Below are positions 1 to 5,101 of a stretch of 6,002 nucleotides of DNA, in pieces (position 1 is the first letter of the stretch; each line of letters starts with the position of its first letter). The translations under genes and the position numbers were made by a program. The notes under the pieces were generated by a model. It did not search any database, was not told the origin of the DNA, and saw only the letters and a program-made list of their open reading frames with translations. Source of the stretch: Gemmatimonadota bacterium (GTDB lineage: Bacteria; Gemmatimonadota; Gemmatimonadetes; Gemmatimonadales; GWC2-71-9); the NCBI GenBank assembly GCA_003221825.1, contig QHUE01000188.1, positions 1 to 6,002 on the forward strand, given 5' to 3'.

Positions 1-204
1 GTCATGGCTGCAGGGGCGTGCAAGAAGGCGGCGCAAAGCAATACCGCCACCCCGCCTGCTGACTCGATGAAAATGGCGGACTCGATGAAGATGATGGCGC
101 CGGCTGACACGACACACCGTATGGCGGCCGACACGATGAAGGCACATGCGCCGACGCCGCCGCCCGCGCCGGCACCGGCTCGTCGCACGACGCGTCGCCC
201 GTAG
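1..204 (+). CDS. 3' part of a small Met/Lys/Pro-rich probable lipoprotein (5' end off window)
   Basis: The frame is open from base 1 and ends at TAG 202-204. An ATG at position 4 could start a 66-residue protein. However, the first residues read V-M-A-A-G-A-C-K-K, which resembles the end of a lipoprotein signal peptide with the lipidated Cys followed by Lys, so the real start is probably upstream of the window. After the Cys comes a low-complexity stretch with repeats of the type (A)DSMKM/ADTMK, seven Met within about 26 residues and two His. A Pro/Ala-rich segment and a basic RRTTRRP tail follow. No catalytic domain is visible. Short ADSMK/ADTMK-rich lipoproteins are, from memory, common in Gemmatimonadota. 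A role as a small envelope or metal-binding protein is speculation. A strong terminator lies 25 bases downstream, which supports a real transcription unit. A non-coding shadow cannot be fully excluded because the 5' part is missing. Confidence 0.5.
   Translation, partial: VMAAGACKKAAQSNTATPPADSMKMADSMKMMAPADTTHRMAADTMKAHAPTPPPAPAPARRTTRRP
61..96 (+). repeat. 18-bp imperfect tandem duplication in the small lipoprotein gene
   Basis: GACTCGATGAA occurs at 61-71 and again at 79-89, giving an 18-bp (six-codon) period and encoding DSMKMA followed by DSMKMM. Diverged copies (ADTTHRM, ADTMKAH) follow downstream at the protein level. This suggests the Met/Lys-rich region grew by in-frame duplication. 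Confidence 0.6.
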
Positions 205-227
205 CGACGCGCTGCTGTAGCAGGGAA

Positions 228-1253
228 TCAAGCCCGGGCGCCGCCCGGGCTTTTTGTTTCCGTCACCGACCGCGCGATGGCGGTGCGAGTGTCGAACGGC
301 GGCCTCCAGCCCAGCTCGCGGTGGATGCGCTCGACCGAGTATGGGTTCTCTCCCAGAATGAACGACATCGCCGAGTTGCCCAGCGCGGTATAACGACCCG
401 GCAGTATCAGGCGCATCAGCGCGCTCCACACTGCTACCCCGATCTGGATCAACGGCACCGGCACCGGTAGGCGCAGCGGTCGCAGCCCCAACGATTCGGC
501 GAAGGCCGCGAAGAACTCACGCTGTGTGAGCGGTGGCGGCGCGTCGCGGGTGACATTGTAGGCCCGGAATCCCGGTTTGGCCGGCGCGTCGAGCGCCGCG
601 AGAATCGCCGACGCGACGTTGCCGGCGTAGACGCACGACAGGTGATTCGTCCCGGGCCCGATCTGCGGCAGAAATCCGCGCCGGAGATTCGCGATGAGGC
701 GCCGGGTGAACAGCAGGTCGCGCTCCCCGTAAATCACGTTGGGCCGGATCGCGACGGCGGACAGGCCGCCGCGCGCGGCCTCGTCTTGTACCAACTGCTC
801 GGCCGCGCGCTTGCTGCGGGCGTAGTAGTCGGCGGCGGGAAGCGGCTGCAACGGATAGTCCTCGCTGACGCTTCCTCCCTGCTCACCCGCCGCATACACC
901 GCCGCCCGGCCGTACACCGCGACCGTCGAGACGTGAATGAGTCGCGCGCCGGTCCGCCGCGCGGCTTCGATCGCGAGCCGCGTGCCGCCGACGTTGACGC
1001 GCGTGAACTCGTCCAAGGAGTCGTGAGAGGCGACGAGCGCAGCCGAGTGAATGATCGCGTCCACGCCTCGAGACGCTCGCTCCCAGGCGTTCGCGTCGGT
1101 GACGTCGCCGCCGACCGCTTCGGCGCCGAAGGCTGCGACGACCGCCTGCGAACGGTCGCGCACCAGCGCCCGCGGCTGCTCGCCGCGGGCCCGTAACGCG
1201 TCGAGCACGTGCGTGCCGACGAGGCCGGCGGCGCCTGTGACCAGAACCGTCAC
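228..1253 (-). CDS. NAD(P)-dependent epimerase/dehydratase, extended SDR family
   Basis: This is a 341-residue, full-length extended short-chain dehydrogenase/reductase, probably a cytosolic enzyme acting on a sugar-nucleotide, sterol-like or dihydroflavonol-type substrate. The N-terminal dinucleotide-binding motif TGAAGLVG lies at residues 6-13. An acidic GDVTD follows at 49-53, the catalytic Ser region HVST at 107-110, and the active-site pair Y144/K148 (YARSK). The RPNVIYGERD segment (170-179) is typical of the 3-beta-HSD/DFR-like branch. The C-terminal substrate lobe ends in the usual ELGWRPPFD motif. The start is GTG at 1253-1251, which overlaps the upstream ygfZ stop as GTGA, and no good Shine-Dalgarno is visible, so translation is probably coupled. 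It is the last gene of the operon, and its final codons form the stem of a terminator serving the opposite strand. The substrate cannot be read from the sequence. Confidence 0.92.
   Translation of the reverse strand: MTVLVTGAAGLVGTHVLDALRARGEQPRALVRDRSQAVVAAFGAEAVGGDVTDANAWERASRGVDAIIHSAALVASHDSLDEFTRVNVGGTRLAIEAARRTGARLIHVSTVAVYGRAAVYAAGEQGGSVSEDYPLQPLPAADYYARSKRAAEQLVQDEAARGGLSAVAIRPNVIYGERDLLFTRRLIANLRRGFLPQIGPGTNHLSCVYAGNVASAILAALDAPAKPGFRAYNVTRDAPPPLTQREFFAAFAESLGLRPLRLPVPVPLIQIGVAVWSALMRLILPGRYTALGNSAMSFILGENPYSVERIHRELGWRPPFDTRTAIARSVTETKSPGGARA
230..259 (+). terminator. Rho-independent terminator of the small lipoprotein gene
   Basis: A perfect 10-bp stem pairs AAGCCCGGGC (230-239) with GCCCGGGCTT (243-252) around a 3-base loop, GCC. 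On the plus strand a T-rich tail, TTTTTGTTT (251-259), follows at once. It sits 25 bases after the stop of the plus-strand gene. It overlaps the last codons of the convergent SDR gene, where the hairpin encodes that protein's final residues KSPGGARA and part of its stop codon. On the minus strand the hairpin is followed only by a weak T-poor tail (TTGATTCCC), so it acts best for the plus-strand gene and at most weakly for the operon. Confidence 0.85.
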
Positions 1254-2323
1254 GCCGGGGTGACGCGCGGAGCGTCGAAGGGCAGTGACACCACGCGGGC
1301 CTCGCGGCCGGCTGCCCGGACCGTGGCGCCGAGCGGCACCTCGCGCCGCACGATCGCGAGGCCGATCCAGCGGCCCAGCACCGAGCCGCCGCCGTCGGGC
1401 AACCAGGCGATGCTGGTGACACGCCCCACGTCATGCTCTTCGTAGGTGACCGCGCTCCACCCCGAAGCTGGTGCGGCGGGGGGATCGGTCTCGAAAGCCA
1501 GACCGCGTAGATGGCGATTGGCGTGCCCCCGGAAGTGCAGCCGGCTCACGGTTTCCTGGCCCGTGTAGCAGCCTTTTGTGTACGACACACCCCCGATGTC
1601 ATCGAAGCGCACTTCCTGCGGGATCGTCTTCTCGTCGACTTCCGAGCTGAGCCGTGGCCACCCGGCGAGGATGCGCGCCAGCTCGAGCGCCGCGGGCGTG
1701 GCGGCGTAAGCGCCGGCAGCAACCAGCCGTCCCTCCACGGCTTCGCGCTGGTCGGCCGCCAGCGAGAGCTGGAAGACGAAGGGGGGCGGCGCCACATCAC
1801 TCGTGCGTGCGACTTCGATCGCCACACCTCCAACCGATCCGGCGATGGCATGATTCGGCGCGGGCGGGATCGGGAAACCGGCCGCGCCCATCACCGCCAC
1901 GGCGTGGGCGCCCGCGACGCGCAGCACCGCGACGTCGTCCGTACGATCGGCGGAGCGGGCGAGGCGCGGCGGCACTGAGCGCTGCAGGGTCAGCATGGCG
2001 CGCTCACGACCCTCCGCGGGGACGGTGAACCGCACGCGCGGTCCCAGGCGGGCGGCCCAGCCATCCACCACGATCATCCCTTTGGGTGTGAGCAGGGCGC
2101 CGTACACGAACGCGCCATCGCCCGGTTTCTCGATGTCGCTGGTGAGCAGGCCCTGAAAGCAGGTGATCGCCCCCTGGCCAGGTCCCTCGAGCTCGATGGT
2201 CCCGACGTCGGCGGGCGCCACGATCGCGCCAGCGCGCAGGCGATCCACGATCTCCGCCGGCACCGCATCCCGCTCGAGGCGAGTGACGGTGGCGCTCGGC
2301 GCGCTGGGAAAGACGTCGCTCAT
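1250..2323 (-). CDS. ygfZ: YgfZ/GcvT-like folate-binding protein
   Basis: This is a 357-residue member of the YgfZ (COG0354) family, related to the GcvT aminomethyltransferase fold. YgfZ proteins bind tetrahydrofolate and help maintain certain Fe-S enzymes. The diagnostic signature KGCYTGQE is at residues 250-257 with the conserved Cys at 252, preceded by IPQEVRFDDIGG (from 234). The N-terminal half holds QGLLTSDI (57-64) and LTPKG (78-82), the usual substrate-pocket strands. The C-terminal barrel runs from about residue 270. The start is ATG 2323-2321, overlapping the upstream HAD stop as ATGA. The frame is open for 36 more codons upstream (to 2431), but that stretch lies inside the HAD gene, is not YgfZ-like and is rejected. 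Sitting in an operon with the two-cluster Fe-S protein GlcF, it may support that enzyme's clusters, which is an inference from context. True GcvT is less likely because of the YgfZ signature. Confidence 0.92.
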   Translation of the reverse strand: MSDVFPSAPSATVTRLERDAVPAEIVDRLRAGAIVAPADVGTIELEGPGQGAITCFQGLLTSDIEKPGDGAFVYGALLTPKGMIVVDGWAARLGPRVRFTVPAEGRERAMLTLQRSVPPRLARSADRTDDVAVLRVAGAHAVAVMGAAGFPIPPAPNHAIAGSVGGVAIEVARTSDVAPPPFVFQLSLAADQREAVEGRLVAAGAYAATPAALELARILAGWPRLSSEVDEKTIPQEVRFDDIGGVSYTKGCYTGQETVSRLHFRGHANRHLRGLAFETDPPAAPASGWSAVTYEEHDVGRVTSIAWLPDGGGSVLGRWIGLAIVRREVPLGATVRAAGREARVVSLPFDAPRVTPA

Positions 2324-2991
2324 AGGTCGGCCAGCTCGCTGGCGCTGTGTCCCGCGAACGAATCCCAGACCAGCGCAGCGCCGCGTCCCTCCAGCGTGCG
2401 GGCCGGGTGATTGGTCGTCAACATGACGCACGCCATCCCGGCGCCCCGCGCCGCCTGGAGTCCGGGCAACGAGTCTTCGATGACCACACAGTCGTCCACG
2501 GCAATCGGGAGACGCGCCGTGAAGGCCTGGTGCGCCGCGACGTACGCGGCGGGATCCGGCTTGCAGCGGGGCACGTCGTCCGCCGCGATGATGATCTCGA
2601 AGCGGTCGGCGAGTCCCGTTTTACTCAGGACGTGATCGATCTCGCGGCGCAGCGCGCCGGAGACCAGCCCCAAGCGGAATCGTTGCGCCGCGTCGCGCAC
2701 GAATTCGGGCGCGCCTTCGACCAGGCGCAGCGACGTCGCCACGAGCTCGAGATAGAGGCGTGACTTCTTCGTCACCAGGTGCTTCAGCAACTGCGTCGTG
2801 AGCGTTCGCTGGGCGCGACGATAGGCTTCGACAAAGCCGGTGCGGTCGTCCAGCCCCAGATACTGGGCGTAGTACTGGTCGCGTGTCAGGGTGATCCGTT
2901 CGTCCGCGAGCACGCGCTGTAGCGCCTCACAGTGCTGCGACTCATCGTCCACCAGCACGCCGTTGAAGTCGAACAGGACGGCTTCGGTCAC
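2320..2991 (-). CDS. HAD-superfamily phosphatase-like hydrolase with DxN motif I
   Basis: This is a 223-residue HAD subfamily IA protein (beta-phosphoglucomutase/phosphoglycolate phosphatase type). Motif I reads LFDFNGVLVDDE with nucleophile D8, but the usual second Asp (general acid/base) is N10. The alpha-helical cap includes YLGLDDRTG (about 44-52). Motif II is LVSGALRRE (S111), motif III is CKPDP (K144), and motif IV is VVIEDSLPGLQAA with E172/D173. All residues other than the DxD pair look functional. The chosen start is GTG 2991-2989, which overlaps the hydrolase stop as GTGA, matching every other junction here, and it yields MTEAVLFDFNG. The alternative ATG at 3009 adds only six residues. 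The frame continues open to 3270, but that part lies inside the hydrolase gene and does not look like HAD protein. Next to glycolate oxidase genes, 2-phosphoglycolate phosphatase is an attractive guess. The cap specificity residues cannot be assigned by eye and the DxN change makes the reaction uncertain. Confidence 0.87.
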   Translation of the reverse strand: MTEAVLFDFNGVLVDDESQHCEALQRVLADERITLTRDQYYAQYLGLDDRTGFVEAYRRAQRTLTTQLLKHLVTKKSRLYLELVATSLRLVEGAPEFVRDAAQRFRLGLVSGALRREIDHVLSKTGLADRFEIIIAADDVPRCKPDPAAYVAAHQAFTARLPIAVDDCVVIEDSLPGLQAARGAGMACVMLTTNHPARTLEGRGAALVWDSFAGHSASELADL

Positions 2992-3845
2992 AACGTCTCG
3001 TGGAGCCATGATACGATGTTCGGCCAGCACGCTGTCCGCGCCTGCTCGCTCAAGACCAATCCGCGGTGCGATAACCCGGGCGCAATCGCGAGGTTCTTGC
3101 GTGCAGCGCCGACGCGCTCCACCACCTGTTGGCATGCCTTGGGTGGCGCAAAGATCCAGTCGGACCCGCCGGCCACGCCGAGGTACGGTGTGCTCAGCGC
3201 CGCAAGGCCGGCGAAGTAGTCGAAGCCGTCGGTCCCAAGCCATCTGCCACGCACATTCCACTCCATCCATTCCGCGATGATCTCCGCTGCCTCATCCTCG
3301 TTCCCGAAACGCAGGTAGCGCGCCGGGAATCGGCCCAACAGCCGCGACACCGCCATCGTCGCTGCGGCGAGCGTGCGCCGCACCGGGCCGAGGCGCCGCG
3401 GACCGGGGGTGCCCAGCGTCACGATGCCGCGAATCGGCGCCGCGGCGGCCACGCGCGCGAGCCAGCACAGTCCCGCGGCGCCGCCGGCCGAATGCCCCAG
3501 CCAGGCCAGCGGCGCGCCGTCCGTCTCTTCGCGCACGCGCGCGACGAGGGTTGGCGTGTCGTGCAGCACCCAGTCCTCGAACGTCCAGGCACCGCGCCGC
3601 GGTTCGCGCGCGCTCTCGCCGTGGTGGCGCAGATCGGCGAGCCAGACGTCCAGTCCCGCGGCGCTGAGAAAGTGCGCCATTCCGCCCGCCGCGGTGCCGT
3701 CGGAAGAACGCAGCCAGAAGCGATGGTTCGTGAAGGCGCCGTGCACGAGCAGGACCGCGGGGCGCCCGTCACGAAAGGCGCGCAAACGGTGCAGCGCGAG
3801 CTCCACGCCGTCGGGCGTCGTCACGCGGCGCGCGCCGCCGGTCAT
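2988..3845 (-). CDS. Alpha/beta-fold hydrolase (esterase/lipase-like)
   Basis: This is a 285-residue alpha/beta hydrolase without an obvious signal peptide, so probably cytosolic. Visible elements in order are the oxyanion-hole strand LLVHGAF (32-38), the loop DLRHHGES (71-78), and the nucleophile elbow GHSAGG with S119. The acid is probably D229 in VAGGSDWIF and the catalytic His is H260 in GLSHRGL, giving a complete triad in the right order. A cap region lies between about 150 and 215. The start is ATG 3845-3843, overlapping the glcF stop as ATGA. Upstream codons in the same frame (to 4076) are Arg/Ala-rich shadow of glcF and are rejected. Only weak purine-rich sequence precedes the start. 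It resembles the lipase-like hydrolases with an HGAFTNHRFW-type motif, but the substrate is unknown. Its link to glycolate metabolism is positional only. Confidence 0.88.
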   Translation of the reverse strand: MTGGARRVTTPDGVELALHRLRAFRDGRPAVLLVHGAFTNHRFWLRSSDGTAAGGMAHFLSAAGLDVWLADLRHHGESAREPRRGAWTFEDWVLHDTPTLVARVREETDGAPLAWLGHSAGGAAGLCWLARVAAAAPIRGIVTLGTPGPRRLGPVRRTLAAATMAVSRLLGRFPARYLRFGNEDEAAEIIAEWMEWNVRGRWLGTDGFDYFAGLAALSTPYLGVAGGSDWIFAPPKACQQVVERVGAARKNLAIAPGLSHRGLVLSEQARTACWPNIVSWLHETL

Positions 3846-5101
3846 TCGTAGCGCCCGGCGGCGCGGTAGGCGTCGTCGAGCAGCTCGACGGGATGGCGGA
3901 CTCGCGCGCGGATGCCGGCCGCCGCCAATCCCGCGCCGATCTGCATCAGGCAGCCGGGATTCCCCGTCGCGACGACCTGCGGCGCCGCCTCGCGCAGGCG
4001 CTCGAGCTTGGCGCTGAGGACGGCGCGCGACATTTCGGGCTCGAGCAGCGTGAACAGCCCGGCGCTGCCGCAGCACTCGGCGGCCCCCGGCACCGGCACG
4101 AGCTCGAGCAGCGGGATCGCCGCAAACAGCTTGAGCGGTTGGACGGCGATACCCTGCGCGTGCAGCAGATGGCAGGGCGGATCGTAGGCGACGTGCAGAT
4201 CGAGCGGCGCGCCCGGCACGGGGGAGGAGGGGCCCGCTAACAACTCCGTCACATCCTTGACGCGCGCAGCGAACCGTTCGCTGCGTTCATCACCCAGCAG
4301 CCGCCCGTATGCCTTCATCAAGGCTCCGCAGCCGGCGCTGTTCACGACGATCGCTTCATCGCCATCGCCGAATGCCTCGACATTGGTCCGGGCCAACGCG
4401 CGCGCTTCATCGGCCAGGCCGGCATGTTCGTGCAGCGCACCGCAGCATACCTGGCCACTGACTTCGCGGGTGTCGTAGCCGTTCACGCTCAAGGTGCGCA
4501 CGGTAGCGTCGTGGACGTGGGAGAAGAGGCCTTGCATGACGCAGCCTCGGAATAAAAGGGCGGCGAGGGGCGGCGAAGGGCGGCGAAGGGCGGCAGGGGC
4601 AACTTGGCGGGCTTTTGCCGCCCTCCGCCGCCCTCCACCGCCCTGCGCCGCCCTTGTTGCAGCCAGCATTCCCATGGCGAACCCCAGCCGTCCCCAGCCC
4701 GCGAACAGGCGCGGCAATCCCGTCGCTCTCAGCACACGCGAAAACCAGTAAACGACACCGCTGACACCAGGCGTCGTCAGCGTCCACAGGGCCACGCGGG
4801 CCAGCCGAGAGACGCCGCGTTCAGCGGTGATGCGGGAGCGTGCCGCTTCGAGGCCGTGGCCGTACTGCACGCCCGACGGGCAGACGGGCTCGCAGCCGCG
4901 GCAGCCCAGGCAGCGGTCGAGATGATAGATGAGGGCAGGGTCCGTCGCGGCGATATCGCCGCGCTCGAGTCCCCGCATCAGCTCGATGCGGCCTCGTGGT
5001 GAGTCGGACTCATCTCCGGTGGCTAGGAAAGTCGGACAAGCTTGAAGGCAAAATCCGCAGTGCACGCACGCGTCCAGCCCCTCGAATCCTCCTCGCGTCA
5101 T
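3842..5101 (-). CDS. glcF: Glycolate oxidase iron-sulfur subunit GlcF
   Basis: This is a 419-residue Fe-S subunit of the GlcDEF glycolate dehydrogenase, which passes electrons from the flavin subunits to the respiratory chain at the membrane. Two [4Fe-4S] ferredoxin motifs are intact: C12-x2-C15-x2-C18-x3-C22-P and C64-x2-C67-x2-C70-x3-C74-P. Two CCG domains follow, with RGC187 and VC219-C220-GALH in the first, and C310 (DPPCH), EC343-C344-GSAG and NPGC384 in the second. These are typical heterodisulfide-reductase-like cluster or cofactor ligands. The length is slightly above the roughly 407 residues of E. coli GlcF. The start ATG 5101-5099 overlaps the glcE stop as ATGA. The frame is open upstream to 5464, but that lies inside glcE and is Arg-rich shadow. 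Residues about 149-182, between the ferredoxin and CCG parts, are encoded by a 100-bp inverted repeat and are low-complexity (Ala/Arg/Gly/Pro). No frameshift is seen. Confidence 0.95.
   Translation of the reverse strand: MTRGGFEGLDACVHCGFCLQACPTFLATGDESDSPRGRIELMRGLERGDIAATDPALIYHLDRCLGCRGCEPVCPSGVQYGHGLEAARSRITAERGVSRLARVALWTLTTPGVSGVVYWFSRVLRATGLPRLFAGWGRLGFAMGMLAATRAAQGGGGRRRAAKARQVAPAALRRPSPPLAALLFRGCVMQGLFSHVHDATVRTLSVNGYDTREVSGQVCCGALHEHAGLADEARALARTNVEAFGDGDEAIVVNSAGCGALMKAYGRLLGDERSERFAARVKDVTELLAGPSSPVPGAPLDLHVAYDPPCHLLHAQGIAVQPLKLFAAIPLLELVPVPGAAECCGSAGLFTLLEPEMSRAVLSAKLERLREAAPQVVATGNPGCLMQIGAGLAAAGIRARVRHPVELLDDAYRAAGRYE
4556..4655. repeat. Palindromic array of 10-bp tandem units inside glcF
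   Basis: The left arm (4556-4595) is four head-to-tail copies of a 10-bp unit, consensus AAGGGCGGCG. The right arm (4616-4655) is four copies of the inverted unit, CGCCGCCCTT-like, and 4596-4615 is a 20-nt centre. Pairing the arms end to end matches 35 of 40 positions; the outermost units are perfect. The innermost left unit ends in CA and its partner begins with TG, so a unit-specific variant is shared across the arms. Because 10 is not a multiple of 3, the reading frame rotates from unit to unit, so the periodicity was not selected at protein level. In glcF the arms encode residues about 149-162 and 169-182. This looks like an inserted or expanded repeat element in a variable linker. Confidence 0.9.

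Noticed and set aside
212..223. Small CTGCT/AGCAG inverted repeat before the terminator
   Set aside because: It has only five base pairs with a two-base loop. It is too short to support a function, though it lies in the 3' untranslated region of the plus-strand gene.
1168..1190. 8-bp GC-rich hairpin (GCCCGCGG / CCGCGGGC, 7-base loop) within the SDR gene
   Set aside because: No T tract follows on either strand and it sits in a conserved coding segment; such stems arise by chance at this GC content.
642..1196. 184-codon plus-strand open frame antisense to the SDR gene
   Set aside because: Composition is Arg/Ala/Gly-rich with no domain, and it mirrors a clearly conserved SDR coding region. Long antisense frames are expected at this GC content.
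883..1434. 183-codon minus-strand frame across the ygfZ/SDR junction
   Set aside because: It is an Arg/Ser-rich out-of-frame shadow overlapping two recognisable genes; no motif is visible.
2992..3270. N-terminal extension of the HAD protein, including the ATG at 3009
   Set aside because: Most of it is a shadow of the hydrolase gene. The ATG at 3009 is possible but lacks a Shine-Dalgarno and breaks the 4-base overlap rule seen at every other junction.
3129..3851. 240-codon plus-strand frame antisense to the hydrolase gene
   Set aside because: It lies opposite a gene with a full catalytic triad, has low-complexity Arg/Ala/Gly composition and resembles nothing I recognise.
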